Shown here piece after piece: positions 51,301 to 63,119 of a stretch of 64,000 nt of DNA. Position numbers and translations under genes: made by a program. The notes beneath the pieces are model-generated. The model did not search any database. It saw nothing but the letters and a program-made list of their open reading frames with translations, and had not been told where the DNA came from. How positions within the stretch are numbered: the stretch's first letter is position 1; each line of letters begins with the position of its first letter. The DNA comes from Membranipora membranacea (lineage: Eukaryota; Bryozoa; Gymnolaemata; Cheilostomatida; Membraniporidae), in NCBI GenBank assembly GCA_914767715.1, contig OU612068.1, forward strand, positions 20,708,001-20,772,000. The letters run 5' to 3'.

Positions 51301-54300
51301 GTTTGCTGTTTTAGAAGAAAAACATTTGTTAGTTTCAAGTTCATCACAATAGATAATGGAACAGCTTTTGTGCTCCATTTTGCATAGATTTCTGAAATGT
51401 TTCAGAAGATCTTCAGAGTAATTAGGATAATAGCAGCAGATTAATTATAAACTAAGAGTAACCAAAATTACATTTTTACCAATTTTAACTTTGTTCTGTC
51501 TTTTGGAATATTCAGCTCAACTAGCTCATTTGTTGCATTTATAATCTTTAACAAAAATGAAATGATGTTTATATGATAAACTGCAGCAAAATGCTTTGCA
51601 CTACTGAAAAAATATACACATATATATCACACCAAAAAATGAAAACATTGCCATGCAAATATAAATACAACAACACGTCTATAGCTAATTGAGGTGAGTG
51701 CAGTAGAGCTACTTTGAAAAAACTCCCTATGGTTAGAACTCCCTATGGTTAGTTCACATACCGAGTTTTGAAAAATGACACCTTATGACATAATCCAATT
51801 CTTTTTAGACTGTTTATTGGTTTTGCAGAAATAAATTGATGGTAAATATATAATAGCAAAGCTACTTGTTTTAGAAAGAATTTCATCCAACATGGATGAT
51901 CCTTTTTTTGTCGAAAGAGTGTTGTGGGTCTTGCTGAGATCAATCAATAGCATTGATATAGTAAGTTCCAGGAAAATGGGACTTTTTCTCCAGGATTATA
52001 GAAGAAATTTTGTCGCTTTTCGATTACCAATTGCTCGGCATGATTTTTAAGATATGCAATATAATTATATAAGCTCTGGCATCCATGATTACTACAAAAC
52101 TCTTCCTCACTAGTGAGTAGCCATAAACAATGTATTTGTGTTTTTGTGTATCACTTAGTAGCATGAAAATCATCACTAATGTAAATCTTGTTAATTAATC
52201 AATGTTTTTCGTAAGCTATAATGTTCTGGCTTCCTAAAAAAATGTAAAAGTGAAAAAATCAACCGAATCCTTTTTTTACCGAAAATGAATTTTGTTCATT
52301 TTGCTCACTTGCAGTTATAATTTTAAAGAAAAAAATGACTTCATGTACATCAGCAAAGCACTGAGCCGTATAAACGAGCAAATACTGGCAAGCAAAGCTA
52401 TACAGACAGCGTACAAAATGGAAGCGTGAAAGCTATTTTTTTCATGATCACTTTAAAAAGCGTTTATATTAGTTTCAGTTTCATCCAGGTATAAAGATGG
52501 AATGGATTTTGTGTTCAAATTTAAGTTTTCTTGAAGTCTGTTTATTAAAAACTACAGAATAATGAGGATAGTAGCAGCGTATTAATTAATTATAAACTAA
52601 AAAAAAACAAAATTACATTTTTTACCAAATTTTTTTTTCTGCTCTTAAGTATTGACAACTGTATTTGCCCTGTTGAAGTTTTAATCTTGAACAGAAAACG
52701 ATGATTTCTTATATATATATATATATCTGTTGTGTTCTGCAGGAAAATAGTTTGCAGTTTAAATCAGCAGATACAGCGAAGCAAACCTACACATACATAA
52801 AACCAATCACTGAAGATGTTGCAATGAAAACTCACAATTTAAAAATGCAACAATAAATCTATGGTAAATTGCTATTTTTGCCTTTTTATCACTATTTGTA
52901 AATCGTTCGCTTCAGTAGTGCTCTAATGAGGAACATTGTTGGATGCCTACCCAATCATACCGCAAGTTCAATAAAACATATAATACTTTCCACACAAACA
53001 TTGTTCACTGGCCAAAGCCATAGACTTTATAATAAATTGTTATTTAGTCAATAGCCAAAATCTCAAAATATATTTACCTTGTAGATAAGTAACCTCTTTG
53101 AAAAAATCCAACAATTCTCACCAACACTTATTTACCCATGTACATTTAATTTAACTGGGTTGTAGTTGCAGTGTGAAATTGCTTTTTTACTTCTAAATTG
53201 ATGAGGATAAGGAGATTAATTATGATACTCACCATTTTAAATAAAGCATGCTATGTGTGATGAATGTCTGCGAAACTATCCAAAGGGGCGATGAGCAGCT
53301 CTAAATCAATATATGTTGCCAAATTATCGGCACAAACCGAAATAAAGCTGGATGGTATAGGCGCTCTCTCACAACACTTGGTAAGTTTTAACGCCGCCAA
53401 GTTGCGATTTAGATGATGTATGGAATGTGAAGTATCACAGTCACCTAACTAGCAAGCATTTTTTAAGCAAAAAAAAAGATATGCCAAATCCTGAGGATGT
53501 ATTCTCTGAGTTACCTTTCTAAACGAACCAGTTTTCTTGGGACTGACCCGATCTTCTGCTGATGATGCACCACTCTCACCTCCCTTCGCCATGTTTGAGG
53601 TAGAGCCAGCAGCTGTAATGTACAGACATCAAATAAATGAGTTTAACACCCATCTGCTAGTTCTGATAACCAAGCGGTGATGTGGCGTGCAAAATATAAA
53701 AACCTCAAAAGCGGAATTATGACGGCAATAATTTTGTTGGTGATCATAAAGAAAGCAAGCAGAAATAAGACGTGAAGAAATAATAAGATGTAAAGGTCGA
53801 CTTGAGACGGAAATCATTTACATATAAGCTAGCAAAAGTATATTAACCTGTGAATGATAAGGCGTTATGGAGAGGCTCTGAGTCTTCAGCGGAGTAGCTA
53901 ACTCTCCTCCTTGGTAGCTGCTTCGAAAATGCTACAGTTGGCTGAGACTGCTGTGGTTGTGGCTGTGTTTGTTGCTCTGGGTCCCTTCTAGTAGGGAGGA
54001 GATGAAGGGAAGAGAGGACAGCAAAAGAGGCCTCAGACTTATCAGAAAGCTTCACGTAGTCACCCTCATCCTCCCCGTCCTCCTCAACAGGCTCAAAACC
54101 ATCGGTCAGCACGAGCTTCTGTCGGAACTTCATAGGTCTAGGAGATCCTGAGAACGACCTCTCCGAGGAGGGAGTTCCTACCCTTCTACGTGGTAATATA
54201 ATCCTACTTGAGCGGTTTGTGGAAATCAATAACACATCTTCATCTATTGCGTATCTGCGATGGCTCTCCGCAAAATAATCGGGCTACAATAATACAATCT

Positions 54301-57300
54301 CAACAAGGAACCATCCATCGCAACTTGAAATGTTCATGCTAACTTTACATTAGAGAGAACAACCTCAACATCATAGATAAACCACTGAACAGCAGCGGTA
54401 AAATTGAACAAACTCAGAGATCATATTCATAATGTTGTGTCAGCAAGTGACTTCCATAAGAGAAATCGAGCTTTTGTTAGTCTACAAGATCAACTAAAAC
54501 CAGCCAGAGAGAATACCCTTGGCCTGAGGTCCTCAGTATAGGGAGGTTACACTCACCAACACCCTATCTTCTCTACAACATAGCAAGACATGTGATCTCT
54601 GCAGAATGCCCATCTAAAAGAGAAACTCAACTACCATCTCCACAGTAATATTAAACGAAATTCCTCAAAAGTCAGAATGACCACTGATTTCATAGAATGC
54701 CAATAAAAGTTTCAACCAAGAACATCATCAGTACAGCACTAAGGAGTACCCACCCATATCCATTGTCCCACTCCTCGGGGCTGTCCATGTTCATACTCTT
54801 ACGATTATATACTAAAAACCGAATAATGCTCTTTACATTACTACGATACGCTTCATCCTCTGTAAACAACAGGTATTAGAGTTTAGCAACAAATATACAA
54901 ACAGAAATAAAATCATAAGGTGAAGTGGGTGAGAAGCAAATAAGATTCTGGAAACATAAGAAAGCGGGTGCTAGCAGCAAAGCATATATGTTTGAGTTGT
55001 GACAATATTAGGAAAACACATCTAGCTCATTTCTTAACAGTTTAACATGTTCAACAGTTGTCTCTGCTAAATAACCAACATCAGATCTAGAGGTAATGCA
55101 AATCTTAAAACTTTTGAAGACGTACCACATCAAACTCCAATATTAGTGTCACAAAATAAAATCAGTGAGTGAATCTTATGATCAAAATTTACAGAGTTTA
55201 TAATTAAATGTTTATTCATTTTGAGTTGGTTTTGACAACTATGATCTGATGTCTTGGGTGGTAACAAGCTATCGACTTATTTCAACTCGGTAAATGAAAT
55301 TCACTCTACATACCGCTTATCAGCTGGGCAGTAGAGCTATACTGTGGTGTAGCAGATTGAGAGTTGTCCTCACTGTACTCGCTGAGGTCTTTAGTCTCCA
55401 ATTGACGTTTTTTACGCTGATGCCTCTATAAACAGGTATTGATGAAAATTTGTTTTATTTGTAAAAATGATTGATTTGAATAAAAATTAAAAAAAAATTG
55501 ATTGTAAAAATAAAAAAATGGGATCTGCGAAAAAGAGTTTGGAGAAAGCTAATAAATGTACCAGTTTTGTTTCCCAATTAAAGCGAAATTCCAAAAAAAA
55601 AAATTGTTTTAAATTGAGGCTTTTTTAAACTTTGCTGGCTTTACAAACTTTATAGACTTATTGAGAGACATTTTAAGATCAGAAGTCTAGCTTGAGGGTT
55701 AGGCTGTAAGAGCAACAATTAAATAATTTTGTGAGATATTTTGTCATGAAAGTAAATTGAACGGTTAGTATGGATATATTAATTGTTATTGCAGCGCAGA
55801 ATTCACCTTGTTGATGATACGATCACTGAAAGGGGCATTCAGTGAACATTAGGAAAGCATCAGCACATTTGGTCAAGCTCGATATTTTTATCTGTTAAAC
55901 TCCTCAAATTCTCAGTGGAAATGTTTAGTGTTGCCTCTGATTGGTTGGGTTGTCTCCCCTACCAGTAGACATATAAACACAAAGTATTTATATGTCTATG
56001 CCCTAGAAAACCAATCAGAGCCAACCCATTGACAACGTTCTAACACACTTGAACATGTGGTGTTTATGGAGCAAAAAAAAAAAAGACAATCTCGATATGT
56101 AAATTTACACATTTCCTAGCTCAACTCAACTGCAAACAAAAATTGGCAAAATTCTAAAACTATGATCAATAGGAACATGAACATAAAATATTTTTTTGAA
56201 TGAATGAAGCCACTGGTTTACCTGTCCGCTGTTAACTGCTCAAACTGCTCAATAATCTGACAATAAGATCACCTCAACTGATAATAAAGCGCTAGGAAGA
56301 AATGCTGATTGCTAAGGAGTGTAGTATGATAATAAAATGACAATGAAATCATAAGGCGAAAAACAGGAGCCTCGATATCATGATCATTTAAAACTTGATA
56401 AAGAGGCTGCAGACCTGGTACGAATAAATAACCCACTATGTTTGTTGGTGTTTGTTTGCTGCAGATTTTTTAATATGACACTCGCTCTCATGCGCTTCAT
56501 TATTTAGCTGGTTTAATAGACAAGACGAGGGAAAGACACACAGAAACTTTGAGGAAACACGGATAGCGCCTCGCAAGCCTTTTAGCTAGCAGGTAGTGGT
56601 CATCCATAATATGATCAGCCTAGTTCTGTATATCCAGAACAATGCTGATCATTATTCTGGAAATGACTAGTAGATGACACACAGCTTTCACCTGTATTAC
56701 AAATCCAGGTGATGGGGAATCGTCATGCAACATTTCATAAGAGTTTGGCATATCTAGTGTTGAATCCTGTGAGCAAATGAGATCTCTTAGATAAAAAGGT
56801 GAATTTTATATTTTTGACACATCCACCACCCTCAACGAGCTCTATATTTCGGATGAACAAAAAGGACTTTTAGACTGTTTTCTTAAGGGGTTATGGAAGT
56901 ATGTTATCTAAAGTTTTTTAAACTGCTCTATATGTCAAAAAAGATTATCCGGTATGCTATATAATCTCAATTCGCAAAAATGGACCAGATAACCATTAAT
57001 TCCTAGTCTTGTCACACGGCCACATTTTTTGGTTTTTTATTTTTGCAATTAAACGAAGCAAGCAGCCATGTGACGAGGCTGATAACTACCACTATAGAGG
57101 TAAATCTCAGCATTAATTACCCCTTGAGAGATGAGTTGTTCTAGCTGCTCCCGATTGATGTATGATAATCCAGTAAACTTCTTGAGCTGTGCCGCTGCTT
57201 TACCTTTAATAGTAGCCTTAAAACAAAAACCAAATGGTTGATTATACTTGCATGATATTCTTTTTGGTTATTTTTTGGACTTCACATAGCAACAGCATCG

Positions 57301-60300
57301 TTGAGCATTTACTGCACACTGTTCAAAGCAATGTTACCTGTTCACTAAACTGTACATCATCTATATCGCTGTCGCTGTTCTGTATCAAAAAAAATTATAA
57401 AACCAATGATGATGCAGCAATGCAAGACTCATCCCCCTTAATTGTTGTTTCACAGCAAATTCTAATCGGATAATTTGGTCAGATTCTGTGTATGTGTATT
57501 TTAAACCATCTATCATTGCAATAACGATTAGATTAGGCTTAGTACACTAAAAGAAAGAAGAAAAGAATTATGAGTTGTTGTGTCTCATAAAATACTGAAA
57601 AAAGCTGTTCTTTCTCTTTTCTTTTCTCTTTTATATGTGTAATCATTGGAAGCAACAATTACTCAGTGCGTTGTGATGATTACTCCAAAAAATCTTAAAA
57701 TACATGAAAAATCTGATCAAATAAACTGTCCAAAAATCCGCAGGTTTAAATGATTTGAAACTCAGAGTAATATCATTGGACCAATCTTCATTTTGATTTG
57801 AGACTTCAATCATCATCTTACATTGTCCTCATCCAACACCAGCTTTGCTAGGGCGGCCAGTATAGTGTTATGCTTCAGCTCCAGATTAGCGATAGCATTC
57901 AGAGTGGCCAGGATCGCAGCATCGTTATCCTTATTAATATTCATATTAGCTATCAGTGCTTCAGCTAGTTGTGCTGTGAAGTCCTCAGATATTCCAAATA
58001 AGCTGGCAAATCAGCGAAGAACAATATTACATTGAAATAAGCGATGCCATTTTAACAAGTAAAACTTGGGTAGTTTTAAATAGAGATCAATCATTGTTGA
58101 AAACCCCTATCTGGTTGTATTAGGGAAAAGCTTTTGTAATATGAATCGATTATACGGGACCTGAGTTTAACAATACTCAAACGATCAAATTAGAGTGGAG
58201 GTCTATTGGTTGGTTTCGTGGCGAGATTGAAGTACGCCCAAAAAAACATGGATTCAGAGACAATAGTTATATGCTAAACGCTAATTATGATATTCGACAA
58301 AATCATGCTATCTACAATCTTATCCTGCTTGATGGATTGATTGACGGGGACAATCTATCCTTCCCATATACCAACTATAAAATCACCTTCAGCGTATGAA
58401 TAGTATGTAATATTGGGTTCATGGTATAAACAAGATCAGGGAGTTAGGGACTACATCAAGTTTGATCAATATGCCTGTATTCTTAGTGCCCCCCCCCCCC
58501 CTCTACTGAGGGTGTGCCTAAAGAAAGGATAGGATGGCAAATGGGTCGAACTTGATCTATGATAAACTTACGAGTTGATCTCAGTAATATAGTTAAGTAG
58601 TGCGAGATGAAGCGCACCCACACTGTTCGGTAACATCCTCATGATCTGAGATAGGCAATCCTCGACTGTAGGTTTATACATCTTATTCCACCACGGCTCT
58701 CTCGCTATCTTCTTCAGTAAGTCTACACCACGTCTGTGTATGTCTGATTGAGAAACAATGGTAAAAAAAGTTACCAGCTATAACTAAATTATCAACCAAA
58801 TTCAATTTTAAATCGCTTTAATCGAGACTGCATGAGACATACATAAGAAGTTGTTTCTGAATCCCAAGTATGAGGAAAACAGCGGGCAAATAATAATAAT
58901 AAGAGCATAGCGCCTTCACAACAAACTGATAATGTGTTACTACAACTTGTCTCTGGGAAACAATGGGAAACAGGATGGGAAGCAAACACCTCCATGGTGG
59001 TTTCCAAATCAAATCCATTCATCAGCATGGTTCGAGCAAGTTGTATGAGCATTAATATAGTTGGCACATCGTAAAAAGTGTTACTATTACCATTATTATT
59101 ACAGATTGAGCACTAGGGTTAAACTGTATGGATTACAACACATTGCAATTATAATGAATTGATTATATTGATATTCCTATAGATTGCATACCCTCAAAAG
59201 CTGCAAAAAATAATGGAAAGTTTCAACAACATATATATTCCCACGGAGAAAAGAATGCGCAGTTGTATTCATAATCATAAAGATTCAGTTTGAATGTTTG
59301 AGGTGATGGCTGATGATCAATGCAGAACAAATGTTCACATAGGAGGAGAGTAGGTACACGAGAAGGTGGCTTAGTAAACAGAAGGGTAAGTTTGCTGGTA
59401 GGGCGATTTGCAGGCGGATTGATAGGCAATGGACATGGGCAGAAGGATTGGTGGGCAGAAAGATGGGTGGGCAGAAGGATGGGTGGGCAGAAGTAAGTAA
59501 AGATAAGATATAGAAGATAGTGATAATTACTCCACACTGGTTCGGCAGGAGTGTCTGCGTCTGATCTGAGACTTAGCTGTTCACTACTATCCCCATATAA
59601 ACTGATTCTCTCATCTTCTTGTATACCAAGTAGCTTATTCATGAACTGATCCTACCAGGGAATATAGATGAGGGGTGATATCACAAAATTAAATGCTGGG
59701 GAAAAATGACTAGGAGTCAGGTCAAATCAAATCAAGTCTGGAATCATGATAGGCCACTGCTGTTCAGTCAAGTCAAGTCACTTATTTCACAAAGTGAAGT
59801 CAGTTCGAGTCATGAAAAATCATATATCAAGACAAGCAGGGAGTCCATTGTGTCAAGTCATTGGACGACACAGATAAATTTCAGAGTGATAAAGGTGTGT
59901 ATGCGCACACAATCCAGTACTACAACAGGTGACAGCATTATCGCATTACAATCAGTGGAATGATCATAATTTTTTTGTTGGTGGTCTTCAGGCAACTGTA
60001 TAGGCAAAGCCTACACAACTAGTAGTGCAGTCAACTGCATATAAAAAGTTCCTCTGGCAGCAAGAACCAGCTTGTTTTGCTGTGATTCCCTTAAAAGACA
60101 CTCTTCTCCCACCATGTAATCTGAATGAAGACATAACGAGCTTGACGTCAGAAACAGGCCTTGTGAAGATGACTAAAGCTGAAATGAATGACTATTGATA
60201 TAGATGGTAGAAAATGGTAGAAGGTCAAATAAAGCAATGGATTATAGAGAGAAAGAGAAAGAGCCAGTGCAGAGAAAAGTAAACCACAGTTATAAATAGT

Positions 60301-61213
60301 GCCCAGACGACTTCAGTCAGCTACTGCACGCTTTATAAACGATAGCTATTGTGCAAACAGCAATAAATCACGCCACAACATAGAAGTGTACAAAATCCAA
60401 ACCAAAGCTCTAAATGTACCATCTGATATAGGCTGAGTTTCTTGATCTGTCTCACTAGTTAGTGCAAGTCTTGGATTCATAGAAGCCTGTATCTCAGGCT
60501 TAGGTGTCAGATCCACAAGCTCATCTCCCCTCATGAAGAAATGTGAGACTTGACAGATTTCATTTAAAAAGTCACTACACCACCTGAGACTTTCCATCTC
60601 CATCTGATAAACAAGACACTATACTCTATCAGACCTCACAGGTGCTCCAGACACATGACATGTCATAACTTGAGTTTGAAACATAACACATAACTATAAT
60701 TATATAGTATTGAGGGTTTCCTTGGTGCATCAAAAGTGAGACTAGAAGATTCTACTGACGAATCTGTTAAAAACTTAAGAAGCAAGAATCCACATTAGTG
60801 GCTGATAGAGAATGTACCAGTTGGAAACATTCTGTAATTATTGCGAACTCAAGATATCGGTTCATAAGCCACCTCATGACCACACTATCAATAATACAAC
60901 ACCAGATACTATCAACACACCACAGCTAGCGATACACGAACCTTGTTATCATCAGGAACCAATGTCTCCACTCCTGGGGTAGCTACTATTTGCTTTTTAC
61001 CCGACAATTTATCCTTTTTTGATCGAGCTTTCTTAACCTGCAGGATTTTATTGAAACAAGATCTAGTACAATGAGAAAATGAAACACCATTGAATTTATA
61101 AACTTATGCATAGATATGAATTACGGCCAAGTGTTGTGAAATCAATTTAATTAACTGTATCAAAATGGTTCACTTACCAGATAATTGTTGACTGTTTTCT
61201 CTGCCCCACCCAT
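27348..61213 (-). CDS. Giant multi-exon gene, about 3,000 aa, function unknown
   Basis: Not recognised. Phase-consistent exons (low-high): 61178-61213, 60942-61037, 60403-60603, 59531-59651, 58572-58743, 57822-58002, 57338-57379, 57121-57216, 56692-56766, 56222-56256, 55807-55825, 55314-55425, 54750-54859, 53848-54283, 53515-53612, array 50804-52685, 49864-49921, 48721-48790, 48514-48543, 48017-48088, 47702-47752, 47271-47337, 46651-46775, 46111-46255, 45329-45429, 44796-45113, 44461-44646, 44007-44273, 43617-43778, 42795-42857, 41457-42481, 41219-41298, 40898-41059, 40022-40149, 39287-39593, 38897-39022, 38473-38685, 38135-38324, 37665-37839, 37064-37448, 36929-36958, 36385-36501, 35894-36081, 35417-35495, 33846-33935, 33259-33423, 32769-32944, 32019-32321, 31250-31402, 30712-30857, 30104-30288, 29564-29820, 29349-29431, 28923-29069, 28511-28688, 27348-27548. 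The N-terminal part (about residues 110-290) is helical and ARM/HEAT-like. A basic stretch KRKRTKRRRKK lies near 730, a Ser/Arg-rich low-complexity exon at about 1245-1586, and a hydrophobic segment near 2140-2180. One exon is missing (49863-48791), since phase 1 meets phase 2 there. The first exon may have 5' coding exons beyond the LINE. It could be two genes split near 50 kb. Confidence 0.75.
37064..37448 (-). other. Exon of the giant gene with a hydrophobic, possibly membrane, segment
   Basis: This exon begins GSSADDGSTNPFITKTCKEA and ends in a long hydrophobic run (LLTALTLLLFSYNALF, then IRTFVFIIHI). The next exon (36929-36958) adds SQLTVLLLL. Together they could form one or two transmembrane helices in an otherwise soluble-looking protein. 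Confidence 0.5.
40300..40495 (+). repeat. Degenerate GGACGGACAAATT repeat
   Basis: Variants of TGGACGGACAAATTTTT recur at least four times (near 40329, 40360, 40399 and 40427) with decay between them. They lie in an intron of the giant gene. The reading frames across them are by-products of the repeat. Confidence 0.8.
45600..45768 (-). other. Candidate alternative exon of the giant gene
   Basis: An open stretch between acceptor TTTCAG and donor GTAAGG encodes QHIPEISTTYLSVKLSFPIL and continues to FAALAER. It starts in phase 0 and ends in phase 1, the same as the upstream exon 46111-46255. Including both would break the frame, but using either one joins correctly to 46651-46775 and to 45329-45429. 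Confidence 0.5.
45864..45918. repeat. 15-bp inverted repeat
   Basis: CCTTTATCACAGCGG at 45864-45878 is the exact reverse complement of 45904-45918. It is a short foldback next to the candidate alternative exon 45600-45768. Confidence 0.9.
48721..48790 (-). other. Exon with a GC donor site
   Basis: This basic exon (RIRRRKAKFERIQSQDQLEA) ends in ATG AAG followed by GCAAGT, a rare GC-AG donor. Its start phase (2) does not match the phase-1 end of the previous exon at 49864, so one exon between them is not identified. Confidence 0.55.
50804..52685 (-). repeat. Tandemly duplicated mini-exon array in the giant gene
   Basis: Three intact units lie at 52626-52685 (60 nt), 51480-51545 (66 nt) and 50804-50866 (63 nt). 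All are phase 0-0, start with ATT or ATC after a pyrimidine/AAG acceptor, and end before GTAAAA. They encode IKTSTGQIQLSILKSRKKNL, IINATNELVELNIPKDRTKL (plus KL), and IIAAEDRNEEEKTKSRTKSF (plus W). A fourth unit at about 52280-52322 has the same start and donor but lacks an AG acceptor, so it looks dead. Flanking intron sequence also recurs (for example GTAGCAGCAGATTAATTATA near 51432 and a variant near 52571), showing segmental duplication. Confidence 0.65.
55935..56020. repeat. 86-bp imperfect foldback
   Basis: The outer arms CTCTGATTGGTT and AACCAATCAGAG and the inner arms TAGACATATAAA and TTTATATGTCTA are exact complements, with unpaired sequence between them. No target duplication was seen. 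It lies in an intron of the giant gene. Confidence 0.8.
59437..59493 (+). repeat. Short 18-bp tandem repeat
   Basis: About three copies of GAAGGATGGGTGGGCAGA with small changes lie in an intron of the giant gene. Confidence 0.85.
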
Positions 61214-61491
61214 GCCAGGTAACTACAATCAAACACCAAAATAGAACTTAGTTAAAAAAACATAGTTCTCGGAGTTGTTTTCTTACATGACAGGGGGAAG
61301 CAACTGCAGTACAGTATAGTTTTTATTGGTCAGTCAACTCATGTTTCCAAGTGGCGTCACAGCTGCATCCGCTTACAAAAATTGTAATTTTCAACTAGGC
61401 AGTAATTTTTAGCATTTGAGACATAAGATTCTAAACATAAAGATATAACACGCAATCAAATAGATAAATGTTGAGTGATATGCTCTGAAAC

Positions 61492-61665
61492 CAGGGGCGG
61501 ATCTGAGGGCCTCCTATGCTACCAGATAAGCCAGACAACAGAAGCGGCTCACTCTAGCGTTTGCCAGTTTTGACAACACTAGTTGAACCGAAATTGCATT
61601 TGATTTTTTGAATAAAGGCGAATCTTGGTTTTAAAGAAATAGCTAGTGGGCCAGATCCGACGCTG
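61492..61665. mobile_element. Possible hAT-like non-autonomous element
   Basis: The left end CAGGGGCGGATCTGAGGGCC and the right end (GGGCCAGATCCGACGCTG) are imperfect inverted repeats. CAGGGGCGGATC is a common start for animal hAT elements. I could not see an 8-bp target duplication, so the boundaries are tentative. It lies between the first identified exon of the giant gene and the LINE. Confidence 0.45.
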
Positions 61666-62093
61666 ATGCAATGAGCTGTAATGATATGAAAGTAGGGTTA
61701 TCTCACATTCCAATTTCTTGGTCTCTTAAGAGCTCTGATCATGTCATCATTGAAGAAAGTAGATATGAAGTTCTGTATAACGGAGAATGTCAGATTGTGA
61801 TATTCAGACAGGAGGCAAAAAGGGCAAGAAGTGAAAGGAATGATTTGTCAGATGGCTGGATGGGAAAGATATTATAGGTGAATTGTTGTTTATATGGAGC
61901 TACAATCATTAGGTGCACTGGACACCCCTGTAGAACTAAAAGCCACATCTACAAAAGACATCATCTCAGTGGGTGCCCGTGGCAGTACCTAGGGGCGGGT
62001 ACAGACAAACATGTATTCCGGTCAGCCACTGCAGCAGTATGTATATACTAGCACGTCTCGACCTGTTCTTGCCAGCTAGACATTATTTACACC

Positions 62094-63095
62094 TTGCCAA
62101 GAGAGGGATCATGGTACTGCGAAAGCCATGTTCACTTAAACATTTCGCATGCAGTTTTATGGTTAATGGCAACAGAAAAAGTACCCAACACCGGCTCGAA
62201 CGTCGCCCGGGTTAACAAGGTTCGCGCTGGCTTGCTCCCGCTCCGGCAGCCAGTGAAAAGTCAGATAGGACGAAATGGTAAAACCAGGAAAATTCTGAGA
62301 ATAGCAGAATGGAATGTTAGAACACTAATGGACAGGAAAAGCTCAAAGAGACCTGAGCCCCAGACAGCGCTTGTTGCTAAGGAATTGAGTCGGTATGATA
62401 TAGATATTGCTGCTCTGAGTGAAACCCGTTTTGCTCGCAACGACAGCCTAGTGGATAACGGGTATACATTCTTCTGGAGTGGAAAAGGTGAGGAAGAAAG
62501 AAGAGAGGCAGGAGTTGGGTTCGCTATCAGGAATTCAATTATGCCCTACCTCGAACAGGAACCAACAGCAATTAGTTATAGAATCATGAGCATGAGACTG
62601 CCACTTAAGAAGAATGATTATGCAACGATAGTGAGTATCTACGCTCCAACAATGACAAACCCTGAGAAGAATAAAGAGGAGTTCTACAGGACATTGAGAG
62701 AAACAATAAAGAACGTATCCATCACAGACAAACTGACTATAGCTGGTGACTTCAATGCAAGGGTAGGATGTGAAGCTAAAAATTGGCCAGGCGTGATCGG
62801 TACTCAAGGAATTGGAAAGAGTAATTCAAATGGAGAGCTGTTGATGGCATTTTGCTCGGAGTACCAGCTCGTTGTCACCAACACTGTTTTCAAACACAAA
62901 CAGCATCACAAAACTACCTGGATTCACCCTCGTTCTAAGCATTGGCACCTCCTGGATTATGTGATTACAAGACAGAAAGACCTGAATGATGTGTTAGACA
63001 CCAGAGCAATGAGAGGTGCTGAATGCTCAACCGACCACATCATGGTTAGGTCCAAAATAGCATTCATGCTTAGGAAAGCAAAGGCCAAGACATGA
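62094..63095 (+). pseudogene. LINE AP-like endonuclease domain
   Basis: An open frame of 333 residues carries the endonuclease/exonuclease/phosphatase fold motifs in order: AEWNVRTLMD at the start, LSETRFA, GVGFAIRNS, SIYAPT, the catalytic GDFNARVG, TTWIHPRSKHWHLLDYVI, and the final STDHIMV. This enzyme nicks target DNA for target-primed reverse transcription. The core is intact up to the TGA that ends the frame. The start is not fixed, since any N-terminal zinc-knuckle or spacer cannot be separated from the 5' leader. Confidence 0.85.
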
Positions 63096-63119
63096 GGAAA
63101 CTCAGCTTACAAGCTGAAT

